From positions 798,396-862,395 of the forward strand of contig JABTUW010000005.1 in the NCBI GenBank assembly GCA_015075185.1: 64,000 nucleotides of DNA, written 5' to 3'. The notes under the pieces are model-generated. The model searched no databases. It saw only the letters and a program-made list of their open reading frames with translations, and was not told the DNA's origin. Source of the DNA: Anaerolineales bacterium (GTDB taxonomy: Bacteria; Chloroflexota; Anaerolineae; 4572-78; J111). Shown here piece by piece: positions 17,231 through 26,448 of the stretch. How positions within the stretch are numbered: position 1 is the first letter of the stretch; every line of letters begins with the position of its first letter. A program made the position numbers and the translations under genes.

Positions 17231-19657
17231 ATGCTTAATCCCCGCTGGCAAAAAATATGGTCCGATTTGTGGGCCAATAAGATTCGCACGGTGTTGATGA
17301 CCCTCTCGCTGGCCGTTGGTATCTTTGGGGTCGGGGTTATTATGAACACCCAGGCTATCCTGGATAGAAATTTTGCCGCTGGCTTTGCGGCGGTAAACCC
17401 GGCCAGCGCCACACTGGTAGCTGACGCTTTTGACGAGGAGTGGGTCAAAGCCGTCCGGCGCATGCCGGAAATCCAGGAAGCTGAAGGCCGACGCAAGGTG
17501 ACTGTTCGCCTGCAAGCAGGGTCGGACAAATGGCTCGATCTCGACTTATACGCCATTGACGACTACAACGAGATGCAGGTCAACAAGATTCGACTGGAGA
17601 AGGGGGCATGGCCGCCACCCAAGCATCAACTTTTGTTGGAACGCTCAGTGTTACAATCGCTTGACTTAGCCGGTTTAACTATTGGCAATACCCTCACCGT
17701 GCGCACGCCTGACGACAACCTGCGGCAGTTACGATTGGCTGGTTTTGCCTTTGATTTCAACCAGACCCCGGTGATGGGCGCGAATAAGCTTTATGGCTAC
17801 ATCACTCTGGACACGCTGGACAGCCTGGGCCAGCCCCGCGACTACAATGAGTTGAGTTTTGTGGTGGTCGAAAACAGGCTGGATGAGCGTTATATTCGGC
17901 AAGTGGCTGACCAAATTACGGATAAATTAGAAAAAAACGGGCGGACGGTTTACGCTACCGTTATTCCAACGCCGGGTGAGCATCCCCTGCAAAAACCAGT
18001 CTCGGCCATGTTGTTTATTCTGGGCACATTGGGCAGCTTTTCGCTGTTGGGCAGTGGTTTTCTGGTGGTTAACATGATTTCCGCGCTCATGGTGCAGCAA
18101 GTCCGGCAGATCGGCCTGATGAAGGCAATCGGCGCTCGCACCAGCCAGGTGATGAGGCTTTACCTGGCCGTTATCTTTATTTTGAGTCTGCTGGCCCTGG
18201 CGCTGGCGGTGCCCCTGACCATAGGCGGCGCCCGGGGGTTGGCAACTTTTTTTGCCGTCATGCTCAATCTCAATTTGGCCGACTTTCAAATTCCCTCTGC
18301 GGTGCTGGCCGCCCAGATTGCCGTTGGTCTGCTCGTGCCATTCGTGGCTACACTGTATTCCATTCGCATCGGAACCAAGATTACGGTGCGAGAAGCCATC
18401 AGCGATTACGGCTTGGGCCAGGAGGCATTTAGCCCCGGTAAGTTTGACCAGTTTCTGGAGCGGGTGCGTAACCTGCCCCGCCCCTTCCTCCTTTCCTGGC
18501 GCAACCTCTTTCGGCGCAAAGGGCGGCTGGCCCTGACCCTGACCACGCTCAGCTTAAGTGGGGCGCTTTTTATTACCGTGGCCAGCGCCCGGGCCTCTCT
18601 GCTGTCCACCCTTGACAACGCTTATGTCTACCGCAAATATGACCTGCGGATTGACCTCACTCGTCCCTATCGAGCGGGTAAAATCGAGCGGGAGGGATTG
18701 AACACGCCGGGGGTTATCAGGATTGAAAGCTTTAATGCTATTGCCCCGGTCAATCGCCTCCGCCCCGATGGTCGCGAAAGCGATAATGTACTTTTGTTGG
18801 CTTTGGCCGATGGCAGCGAGATGTTTCGGCCCCCGCTGGCCCAAGGCCGCTGGCTGCACCCCCAGGAGCAACAGGGAATAATCGTCAATACGGCCCTGCT
18901 GCGTGATGAGCCAGACCTGAAACTGGGCGATGAATTAGTGCTCAAATTTGAAACGTGTGAACAGTGCGATGGAGTTGAGACCCTGAAAGAACGAGAAACG
19001 CGCTGGCAGATAGTCGGTATCTTTGAAGAGCCATTGGCTCCACCCAGCGTGTATGTTAATAATTCTGCCTTTAGCCGTGCCGCTGGTGGCATGGGGCGGG
19101 CCAGCGCAGTTTGGGTGACGACGGCGCAGCATGAGGTAGAATTTGTGGCGAAAGTGGCCAAAGACCTGGAGCTGAAATTTGAGCAGGCCGATTTACAGAT
19201 CAAGAGCGTTCAAACAATCCGCGCCCAATACGAAGCAGAAGCCTTTCATTTTAACATCATGACCTTGACCTTGATGGTCATGGCGGTGCTGCTGGCCATC
19301 GTGGGCGGCCTGGGCTTAATGGGCACGATAAGTATCAACGTGATTGAGCGAACCCGTGAAATCGGGATTATGCGGGCCATCGGGGCCTCAAACGAGGCGG
19401 TGTTTCAGGTTTTTCTCGTCGAGAGTCTCCTGGTCGGCCTGCTCAGTTGGCCGCTGGGGGTGCTGGCGGCGCTGCTATTGGGTAAACTGCTGACTGATGC
19501 CATCAGCCGGATCATGGAGTCAGCCTTAAGTTACACTTTTTCCGTGGGCAGTGTCTTTCTCTGGCTCATCATCGTCGTCCTCATCGCGGTGCTGGCCACG
19601 TTGCAGCCGGCCTGGAAGGCCGTGCGCCTGAGTGTGCGGGAAGTCCTGGCCTACTAA
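17231..19657 (+). CDS. FtsX/MacB-type ABC transporter permease
   Basis: An 808-residue protein with the two-module MacB/FtsX layout: N-terminal membrane helix (WANKIRTVLMTLSLAVGIFGV), an extracytoplasmic domain, a three-helix FtsX block around residues 260-400 (QQVRQIGLMKAIGARTSQV), then a second copy (LSWRNLFRRKGRLALTLTTL) ending in ERTREIGIMRAIGASNEAV and a final helix block. ATG 17231 with GGAGG upstream is chosen; the frame is open back to 17087 but without fitting sequence. No ABC ATPase is adjacent, so it must borrow one from elsewhere. A 39-residue membrane peptide and a two-component system follow. Confidence 0.88.
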   Translation: MLNPRWQKIWSDLWANKIRTVLMTLSLAVGIFGVGVIMNTQAILDRNFAAGFAAVNPASATLVADAFDEEWVKAVRRMPEIQEAEGRRKVTVRLQAGSDKWLDLDLYAIDDYNEMQVNKIRLEKGAWPPPKHQLLLERSVLQSLDLAGLTIGNTLTVRTPDDNLRQLRLAGFAFDFNQTPVMGANKLYGYITLDTLDSLGQPRDYNELSFVVVENRLDERYIRQVADQITDKLEKNGRTVYATVIPTPGEHPLQKPVSAMLFILGTLGSFSLLGSGFLVVNMISALMVQQVRQIGLMKAIGARTSQVMRLYLAVIFILSLLALALAVPLTIGGARGLATFFAVMLNLNLADFQIPSAVLAAQIAVGLLVPFVATLYSIRIGTKITVREAISDYGLGQEAFSPGKFDQFLERVRNLPRPFLLSWRNLFRRKGRLALTLTTLSLSGALFITVASARASLLSTLDNAYVYRKYDLRIDLTRPYRAGKIEREGLNTPGVIRIESFNAIAPVNRLRPDGRESDNVLLLALADGSEMFRPPLAQGRWLHPQEQQGIIVNTALLRDEPDLKLGDELVLKFETCEQCDGVETLKERETRWQIVGIFEEPLAPPSVYVNNSAFSRAAGGMGRASAVWVTTAQHEVEFVAKVAKDLELKFEQADLQIKSVQTIRAQYEAEAFHFNIMTLTLMVMAVLLAIVGGLGLMGTISINVIERTREIGIMRAIGASNEAVFQVFLVESLLVGLLSWPLGVLAALLLGKLLTDAISRIMESALSYTFSVGSVFLWLIIVVLIAVLATLQPAWKAVRLSVREVLAY

Positions 19658-19687
19658 AAATCATCAAACAAAGGGAGAAAATATCAA

Positions 19688-19807
19688 ATGAACAGGAAAG
19701 CGGTTATCTCAATTCTCGTAGTGGTGATGCTGGTCCTTATCGCCCTGGCCTTTCTGTACAGTCACAATCTGTACCAGATGTTCCTGCGCGTGCATGGGAT
19801 GGGCTAG
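19688..19807 (+). CDS. Small single-pass membrane peptide, 39 residues
   Basis: ATG 19688 is preceded by AAAGGGAGAA and opens a 39-codon frame: charged start MNRKA, one hydrophobic helix (VISILVVVMLVLIALAFLYS) and a short tail ending in HGMG. It sits 30 bases after the FtsX permease stop and 40 bases before the sensor kinase. Size, ribosome binding site and helix support a real small protein, perhaps a modulator of the permease or kinase. No family recognised. Confidence 0.55.
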   Translation: MNRKAVISILVVVMLVLIALAFLYSHNLYQMFLRVHGMG

Positions 19808-19836
19808 CCCGCCTTTCGCATTCCCATGATTCCACG

Positions 19837-19842
19837 TATAAT
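19837..19842 (+). promoter_or_regulatory. -10 element directly in front of the sensor kinase start
   Basis: A perfect TATAAT ends six bases before ATG 19849, so a transcript would begin at or next to the A of the ATG. No Shine-Dalgarno is visible, consistent with a leaderless mRNA. The -35 region is poor. Confidence 0.45.
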
Positions 19843-19848
19843 CTGTGT

Positions 19849-21120
19849 ATGAACAGCACCTCACCGGCTTTAATCTTTGAAAACGACCCATCCCTGCCGG
19901 GTCGCCCGCACCTGCGCGGGTTGGTTTACTTTTGGAAAGTTGTCTACCTGGCTTCGCTTATTGTCACCCTGGGCGCGGTGCTGTGGAATACGCCACCCCC
20001 CTGGGGCTGGCGCGAGGCTGTGCTCATTGGCCTGGTTTCATTCCAGGTGGCCCTCTACCTGCTCTTCTTTGTCGTTACTTATTACGCCCGTCGGTCGCTC
20101 ACCCAGCCCTGGCTAACCGCTTATTTTTTACTTAACCTGGGACTGTGGTTGATTGAGTGGCATCTGGAAGTTGGCTTTTGGTGGATCATTTGGGTGCAGG
20201 TGCTCCAGCTCTATATCTCGCTGCCGTTGAAACTGGCCATTCCGGCGACCGGCCTGATTTTTTTGGTGGTGGCCCACTTTGAGAGCGGGTTGGATCAGTT
20301 CTTCGGCTCCCCCGTGGGCGAGGTGATTGAGCGCTTTATTCCCTGGCTGATCGTGAGCATATCTTTTTCATTTGTTTCCACGTTGATCCGAGCCAACCAG
20401 GAACGAGCCAGATTAATCACTGAACTGCAAGCGGCCAAGCAAGAATTAGAATTGGCTCACCGGCAAGAGGTTGAACTGGTTGCTTTGCGGGAGCGGGAGC
20501 GCCTGGCCCGTGAGATGCATGACAGTTTGGGCCATGCCCTGGTGACCTTGTCGGTGCAACTGGAGGCGGTCCAGCGCCTCTATCCGGTCAACCCTGAAGA
20601 TGCTTCGAGGCAGATCAATGAGCTGAAAACGTTGACCCGCACGAGTATGGACTCGCTGCGCCACACCCTGACCGGCTTGCGCGCTCCGGGGTTAGACTAT
20701 CGTCCTTTGGCGCAATCGCTGGCCGATCTGAGCGCAGAGACTAGCCAGCGTACGGGCCTGGAAGTAAAGTGTCGGATAGATCCGGAAGTTGACCGGTTGA
20801 ATCCGGCTATGACGGAAGCATTGTGGCGGGTCATCCAGGAGGCGCTGATGAACGTGGAAAAACATGCCGCTGCTCGCACTGTCCAGATTGACCTATCCGT
20901 CAAACCGGAAGCGATCGCTTTGCGGGTGGCCGATGATGGGACGGGCCTGCCTCCCAATTACACCAACCGGCCCGGTCATTACGGGCTGCAAGGGATGCGT
21001 GAACGCATTGAGGGGTTGGGAGGTGTGCTCACCTTACGGAGCAACGGCCAGGCCGGCACGCTGATTGAGGCTCATCTGCCCCTCATCGGTACCAATGGCC
21101 GTCATGAGGCCGAGGAGTAG
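19849..21120 (+). CDS. NarL-type sensor histidine kinase
   Basis: A 423-residue membrane kinase. Five or six hydrophobic segments fill residues 25-180, then a coiled coil leads to the HisKA_3 motif ERERLAREMHDSLGHAL with phospho-acceptor His224. The HATPase domain has an N-box (LWRVIQEALMNVEKHA), G1 (DDGTGLPP) and GLQGMRERIEGLGG. There is no large external sensor, so it may sense through its membrane domain or through the neighbouring permease, as in intramembrane-sensing kinases. It is paired with the response regulator two bases downstream. The start may be leaderless. Confidence 0.92.
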   Translation: MNSTSPALIFENDPSLPGRPHLRGLVYFWKVVYLASLIVTLGAVLWNTPPPWGWREAVLIGLVSFQVALYLLFFVVTYYARRSLTQPWLTAYFLLNLGLWLIEWHLEVGFWWIIWVQVLQLYISLPLKLAIPATGLIFLVVAHFESGLDQFFGSPVGEVIERFIPWLIVSISFSFVSTLIRANQERARLITELQAAKQELELAHRQEVELVALRERERLAREMHDSLGHALVTLSVQLEAVQRLYPVNPEDASRQINELKTLTRTSMDSLRHTLTGLRAPGLDYRPLAQSLADLSAETSQRTGLEVKCRIDPEVDRLNPAMTEALWRVIQEALMNVEKHAAARTVQIDLSVKPEAIALRVADDGTGLPPNYTNRPGHYGLQGMRERIEGLGGVLTLRSNGQAGTLIEAHLPLIGTNGRHEAEE

Positions 21121-21122
21121 GC

Positions 21123-21761
21123 ATGGATACGATTCGGGTTTTGTTGGTTGAAGATCAGACGTTGATGCGTCAGGGTTTAAGAACGATCCTCGATCTTGAG
21201 CCGGGGCTGAAAGTCGTCGGTGAGGCCGGCGACGGTGAAATGGGAGTGCGCCTGGCGCTGGAACTTCGGCCCGACATCATCCTGATGGACGTGCAGTTGC
21301 CAGGGCAAAACGGCGTCGAAGCGACAGCGATGATTTGTGCCGCCTGGCCGCAAGCCAGAGTCATTATCCTGACCACGTTTGATCGGGACGATTATGTTTT
21401 TCACGGCATTCGGGCCGGGGCGCTGGGTTATCTGCTCAAGGACACTCCTGCCGACAACCTGATTGAAACCATCCGGCGGGTGCATACCGGAGAAGTCTTT
21501 ATTCAACCTCAAATTGCTTCGCGCACCTTGCGAGAGCTGGCCCATCCCCAAACCAATCCTCTGGCCCCTCTCTCCGAACGGGAGCGAGAAGTGCTGGTAT
21601 TGCTGGCCCAGGGCTGTTCCAATCGAGAAATTGCCGACAGGCTGGTCATCACCGAGGGCACAGTTAAGACGCACGTCTCGAACATTCTGGCCAAGCTGCA
21701 AGCCGAGAATCGGACCCAGGCAGCTAATATTGCTCGCCGCTATGGGTTGGCGCCGGAGTAG
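21123..21761 (+). CDS. NarL/FixJ-type response regulator
   Basis: A 212-residue protein. The receiver domain has the acidic pair E10/D11, phospho-acceptor Asp56 (DIILMDVQLPGQNG), Thr in IILTTFDRDDY and Lys in GYLLKDTPA. The C-terminal LuxR-type HTH is LSEREREVLVLLAQGCSNRE...TVKTHVSNIL. It is the cognate partner of the kinase directly upstream. A plausible target is the FtsX permease unit. Confidence 0.93.
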   Translation: MDTIRVLLVEDQTLMRQGLRTILDLEPGLKVVGEAGDGEMGVRLALELRPDIILMDVQLPGQNGVEATAMICAAWPQARVIILTTFDRDDYVFHGIRAGALGYLLKDTPADNLIETIRRVHTGEVFIQPQIASRTLRELAHPQTNPLAPLSEREREVLVLLAQGCSNREIADRLVITEGTVKTHVSNILAKLQAENRTQAANIARRYGLAPE

Positions 21762-22242
21762 CTTCCTCTTTATAGTCTTTCAATGATAAGGCAGATGTCC
21801 CTGCCTGTTAGTACCTCAGCTCTTTCAGTACCCGGTCTGTAGCTTAGCCCAGCAACAAGCCGGCACCCTCTTAATCTAAAGTCTATTATCTCCAAACTAA
21901 GCTGGCTACACTGATCTGGGTAATCTCAGCTAACAAAAAGAGTTATTTAGCACGCCCTTTGGGGTTAGCTTTTAATTGGATTCAGGACTATCTCATTGGG
22001 CTATGCAAGGTAGCTCATTTTTTCGTTTTCAAGACCACTCACATGGGTGTAGGCAGATCCCCTTAATCAAGCTATACTTTTAGGCTGGTGTGAAAAGGAG
22101 GGTTTAGTGGGCTACCCGTTACTGTCCAGAGCCGGCAGGTCAAAAGAAAACACAACCTGTGTCCCAAATCGCCCAGGTAGAGAGGCCTGAAGGGTTTTTC
22201 TTCCGCGCTAAAAGCAGCTAAATCTCAAAGAGGTAGAATATC
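21762..22242. other. Intergenic space with one gene relic
   Basis: This 480-base stretch between the response regulator and the SLC13-type gene holds no intact gene. The only recognisable content is the short histidine-kinase tail at 22112-22207 on the minus strand. No riboswitch-like fold was recognised. Confidence 0.5.
22112..22207 (-). pseudogene. Relic: C-terminal tail of a histidine kinase
   Basis: On the minus strand the 32-codon frame includes QASLPGRFGTQVVFSFDLP and ends at a stop. This matches the conserved end of HATPase domains (S-x-PG-x-GT-x-V-x-F-x-LP). Upstream of it the frame is closed, so only the tail of a kinase gene survives. Confidence 0.5.
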
Positions 22243-24270
22243 ATGCAGAGTGGATTCCTTTTCAAACAGACCCTCGATAAGTTGGGGCTGCGGAATATGG
22301 AACGAAGAGTTGCCAGTGCACTCCTGCTGGCGCCGTTAAGTATGATCGTCGTCGCTCTCTTGCCCGATGATCTCTCGCCAGCCGGCAAAATAACCCTGGG
22401 GATTTGGCTGCTGGCCGTTATTGGCTGGACCCTCACCCCTTTGAACGATACGTTCGTCGCCCTCGCCGCTGCGGTCATCCTCATGCTCTCGGCCGCCTTT
22501 GAGGCTGAGAATTTTTTTGCCAGCCTGGGCAACTCAACCATTTGGCTCATGATTGGGGCGGCTATTGTCGGCACTGCCGTCAACCAATCAGGCTTACCGG
22601 CACGTTTTACCCTGGCTGTTACCCGCTATGCCCACACGGTTTCCCAGTTATTTTACTGGCTGACCGCTGTCTTGCTGTTAACCGCCCTCATCATCCCCTC
22701 GGTTGCGATTCGAACTACTCTCATGCTGCCGGTCTATACCCTCATCGCCACATCCTTCCGTGACCAGCGGATCAATCGCGCCTTGGCCTTGATGCTGCCC
22801 ATCAATTTGATCCTAACCTCGGTCGCCTCGCTCTTTGGCGATGGAGCCCACTTGGTGATCAACGATACCCTCGGCCAGCTTACCGGCCAGCCTCTTTCCT
22901 TCTTCAAGTGGGTCTTAATGGGCGTGCCCTTTGCCGCGCTGTCCGCCTTTGGGGCCACGCGGATCATTTTGCACCGCCTTTTAGCCGAATCCCAACGCCA
23001 GCTTCCACTCGATAAAACATCGCTGGCAGCGCTGCCAGCCTCCGGGTCACTTTCCTGGACACAGCGCTATATGCTGGTCGTGTTGATCCTCCTGCTGCTG
23101 CTATGGTTGACCGAATCCTGGCATGGGCTTGACAGCGCCTTGATTGCCCTTTTGGGCGCAATAGCGGTGACGGTCCCGCTTGTGGGCGTGGTTAAATTCG
23201 AGGAGGCTGCCGCCGATATTTCCTGGAATGTGATTGCCTTTGTCGGCGCTACCCTTTTCCTGTCCAACGCTCTGGTCGAGTCAGGTGCAGGAGGCTGGTT
23301 AGTTAACCAACTTCTTGTGCGGACGGGCGTGATCGAGCTTGGCTCACGGCTGGCGCTGTTAATGGGTATCACTGTCATTACCCTGGGGTCCCATCTCTTA
23401 ATCACTTCCCGCTCAACTCGCGGCGCGGTGATTGCCCCGGGAGTGGTGTTGCTGGCTTATAGCACCGGCCTTGATCCGCAAACCCTGGCGTTTATCACGG
23501 CTGCCGGTATCGGCTATTCGATCACCCTTTTTATCAGCGCCCGAACGCTCATGGCCTTTCAGCGGCTGGACGGCAATGATGAAGGTGTATTGTTTACCCC
23601 GCTCGATTTAATCCGCCTCAGCGGGGTGCTGGCCCCCTTCCAGGCGCTGCTGATCGTTCTATTTGGGTTGTTTTACTGGCCCATTGTTGGCGGAGGCGCA
23701 GCGGTTAGCCCTGCCCAGGCCCAAGAGCGACTCCAGGAAGCTCCGATTACCACGGGACGGCCCGGCCTGCTGCAAGATCGGGCGGTTGTGCCGGTGGAGG
23801 TGTTAGACCAGGCCGGTATCCGCCGGGTCAACGGCCAGTTTCAAATCAGCCCTCCCCCCCGGCCTACTGAAGCAAACCCGCCCACTTCGACTCCGGCTCT
23901 ACCCTTAACCGCACCCCCCTTGCCGACGGCGACTTCTCCACTCACAAGTACCTCAGAATTGACCACAACCTCAACCCTGACCCCAACCCCAGTTCTGACT
24001 GCCACCTTTACCTTCACCATTACGCCTGGGCTAACGGCAACCCCACCCCTGACAACAACCCCGACCGTGACAGCAACATCCACCTTGACAATGACCATCC
24101 TGACGACAACCCCGGTGGCTACGCCGCCCACCGCGGAGGCCCCTCCAGCAACACCTCCTGCACCGCCACCGCTAACCACGGAAGTTCCAGCCACTTTCGA
24201 GCCAGACGCAACAACTTCTCCTGATGAGGGCGAGAGTGAGGTTGAAGATGAGCCTGTCACTGACGAGTAA
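22243..24270 (+). CDS. SLC13/DASS-type anion transporter with Thr/Pro-rich C-terminal tail
   Basis: A 675-residue protein. Residues 1-482 contain about 12 hydrophobic segments in the divalent-anion/Na+ symporter pattern, including NSTIWLMIGAAIVGTAV, the helix-loop region IIPSVAIRTTLMLPV and the second-half counterpart ISWNVIAFVGATLFLSNALV. Family members import di- or tricarboxylates or sulfate. Residues 483-675 are unusual: a soluble tail whose region 540-660 is mostly Thr, Pro, Leu and Ser in repeating LTxTP-like units, ending in an acidic EGESEVEDEPVTDE. Such a tail is not a normal part of the family. Substrate not determinable. Confidence 0.8.
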   Translation: MQSGFLFKQTLDKLGLRNMERRVASALLLAPLSMIVVALLPDDLSPAGKITLGIWLLAVIGWTLTPLNDTFVALAAAVILMLSAAFEAENFFASLGNSTIWLMIGAAIVGTAVNQSGLPARFTLAVTRYAHTVSQLFYWLTAVLLLTALIIPSVAIRTTLMLPVYTLIATSFRDQRINRALALMLPINLILTSVASLFGDGAHLVINDTLGQLTGQPLSFFKWVLMGVPFAALSAFGATRIILHRLLAESQRQLPLDKTSLAALPASGSLSWTQRYMLVVLILLLLLWLTESWHGLDSALIALLGAIAVTVPLVGVVKFEEAAADISWNVIAFVGATLFLSNALVESGAGGWLVNQLLVRTGVIELGSRLALLMGITVITLGSHLLITSRSTRGAVIAPGVVLLAYSTGLDPQTLAFITAAGIGYSITLFISARTLMAFQRLDGNDEGVLFTPLDLIRLSGVLAPFQALLIVLFGLFYWPIVGGGAAVSPAQAQERLQEAPITTGRPGLLQDRAVVPVEVLDQAGIRRVNGQFQISPPPRPTEANPPTSTPALPLTAPPLPTATSPLTSTSELTTTSTLTPTPVLTATFTFTITPGLTATPPLTTTPTVTATSTLTMTILTTTPVATPPTAEAPPATPPAPPPLTTEVPATFEPDATTSPDEGESEVEDEPVTDE

Positions 24271-24657
24271 GAAGCCAGCGTCCCGGTTCACCTAAAAGGT
24301 AATTTAAAAATTCCTGCGAGGTAGACCAGGAAAGGAGAGCAGCTAAACCTGTTCATACCCGGCAGGAGGAAACATCTTCTCTCAGGTCTGTAATTCATTG
24401 AACCGTTCTCGATAAAGAATATTCGTCGTTTGGGCGACCAATTGCCGGTAATTTGTGGAGCGCTTTTTGGTGCGTTTGCTGCGGCGTTTGCGGTGCGTTA
24501 GTAGGATATAGTAAAGGCATAACTTCCAATGTTTACAGGCTGTACCTGTCCACTATCGTACCAGGCTGCAGAGAGAATAACAGAAAATCTCTGCGTTCTT
24601 TGTGTCCTCTGTGGTGAAAGATTAAATCTGTCAGCTAATCAGCTAAAGAGGTTTAAA
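24271..24657. other. Intergenic space
   Basis: No convincing gene. Near its end, CTGCGTTCTTTGTGTCCTCT followed by GTGGTG (24591-24616) resembles a dispersed repeat found in several phyla (recalled, not checked). The frame of the following gene is open through this repeat, but the real start lies downstream. Confidence 0.5.
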
Positions 24658-26448
24658 ATGATAAGTCGCAAAAAAATATCAACATTGTGGCAGATCACGC
24701 TGGCCTGGGGGAGCCTCCCTTTGGTTGCCCTGCTCGTCGCCGGTCTCTCCCTGGCCTCACCCGCCTACGCGGCCGGGGTGGTTGGCAACGGCGCCCCCGG
24801 CAGTTGCACCGAGGCTGCCCTCACCACAGCGCTGGCCGGCGGCGGCACGGTCTCCTTCAACTGCGGCGGGCCGGCGACAATCCTCGTCCTCAGCGAGAAG
24901 GTGATTAATCAAAACACCGTCATCCAGGGCGGCGGGGCCATCACCCTCTCCGGCGGCCTGGCCAGCCGTTTGTTCCGGGTGGTCGCCCCGGCCTCGCTGA
25001 CGCTCACCGACCTCACCCTCGATAGCGGCTACAGCCCCGCCGCCGACGGCGGCGCGATTTTGAGCAACGGCGTCTTGCTGCTGAATAACGTCACAATCCA
25101 GAAGAGCCAAGCCGGCCTGGCCTTTTGTGGCGGCGCGATCCGTAGCGACGGCCAGGCCGTCATTGCCAACAGCCGCTTTATCGAGAACAATGCTGGCGGC
25201 GGCGGCGCGATCTGCACGGCCTCTTCCGGCGCACCTACACTGCGTATTACTCACAGCAGGTTTAATAAAAACCAGGCCGTCCGGCCAGCCCCCAATGCCG
25301 GTCTTGGCGGGGCCATCCTCTTGAAACAGACGGCTACCCTGGCAATTACGGGCGGCAGCTTCCTCGGCAACAAAGCCGACGGTGGCGGTGCGCTGGCCGT
25401 CGAGTCAGGGGCGACGGCAACGGTGCATCCAGAAGCCGGCCAGCCGGCCGCCTTTCTTGGCAACTCCGCAACCCTCGACGGCGGCGCCATTTACAACGTG
25501 GGGACTTTGAGGGTCTACGGGGCGCAGTTTAACGGCAATACCATCCCGGAGAATACGGCGAGCATTGGTTATGGCGGCGGGATCAACAGCCTGGGCAGCC
25601 TGACCCTCCACGACAGTTCCTTCAGCGAGAACCGGGGACGGTTCGGCGGCGGGGTCTTCGTGGGCGGCAGCGTCAACAACGCTCAGGCCGACATCCAACG
25701 CACCGTCTTTTTCCAAAACGTGGCCGGGCTTTATGGCGGGGGGCTATATACCAACAACGCGACAACGGCGATCACCGTGACCAACAGCGTGTTCGAGCGC
25801 AACAACGCCGGTGCGGGAGGTGGGCTGGCCCGTTTCAATGCGCAGCTTCACCTGTTGAATTCGTCGCTGACTCGGAACAAGGCGTTGGAGGCGGGGGGCG
25901 GATTGTATATTGATTCCGGGCCAACACCGAATTCGAGCAGCTACGTAAAGGTGCGCAGCGTGACCTTCAGCGGCAATGAAGCCAAAGCCAATCAGGGGGG
26001 CGGCGCCTACATCATAGGCCGGGTGGAACTGTATTTCACTACAATCGTCAGCAACACCAACGGCGTCTACACAGTTCTGGGCGGCAATACACGTTTCCGT
26101 GGCTCGGTGCTGTACAACCCTGGCTCCCTTAATTGTGCTGGCGATGGTAGTTCGCAGCTCAGCAACGACGCCGCCAACCACATGAGCGACAGCAGTTGTG
26201 GGCCGCAGTTCACGGCGGCAGGCAATCCCCAGCTTGGTTCTCTCCAAAATGATGGACCTAATACGACCTTCTACCACCTGCCACTGGCGGGCAGCCCGCT
26301 CATCAACACGGGGCCTGGCGCCTGCCCGGAGCGCGACCAGCGCGGCGCGCTCCGGCCCGATGCCTGCGACATTGGCGCGGTGGAATATGGCGCGCTAATT
26401 GACCCGCCGAATGGGGGGAAGGTTTATCTGCCGTTGGTGGTCAAATAG
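24658..26448 (+). CDS. Secreted right-handed beta-helix (choice-of-anchor Q-type) protein
   Basis: A 596-residue exported protein with a signal peptide ending near SPAYA-AG (about residue 38). Residues 50-560 are repeated beta-helix rungs with G-G-A-I/L and N.S.F..N.A..GGG motifs, followed by the usual terminal QRGALRPDACDIGAVEYGA. The protein ends in GGKVYLPLVVK, a short C-terminal motif also found in the beta-helix protein at 60878-62755. ATG 24658 is chosen because AAAGAGG precedes it and the signal peptide begins there. Likely a cell-surface or secreted adhesin or polysaccharide-binding protein; no catalytic residues are evident. Confidence 0.85.
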   Translation: MISRKKISTLWQITLAWGSLPLVALLVAGLSLASPAYAAGVVGNGAPGSCTEAALTTALAGGGTVSFNCGGPATILVLSEKVINQNTVIQGGGAITLSGGLASRLFRVVAPASLTLTDLTLDSGYSPAADGGAILSNGVLLLNNVTIQKSQAGLAFCGGAIRSDGQAVIANSRFIENNAGGGGAICTASSGAPTLRITHSRFNKNQAVRPAPNAGLGGAILLKQTATLAITGGSFLGNKADGGGALAVESGATATVHPEAGQPAAFLGNSATLDGGAIYNVGTLRVYGAQFNGNTIPENTASIGYGGGINSLGSLTLHDSSFSENRGRFGGGVFVGGSVNNAQADIQRTVFFQNVAGLYGGGLYTNNATTAITVTNSVFERNNAGAGGGLARFNAQLHLLNSSLTRNKALEAGGGLYIDSGPTPNSSSYVKVRSVTFSGNEAKANQGGGAYIIGRVELYFTTIVSNTNGVYTVLGGNTRFRGSVLYNPGSLNCAGDGSSQLSNDAANHMSDSSCGPQFTAAGNPQLGSLQNDGPNTTFYHLPLAGSPLINTGPGACPERDQRGALRPDACDIGAVEYGALIDPPNGGKVYLPLVVK

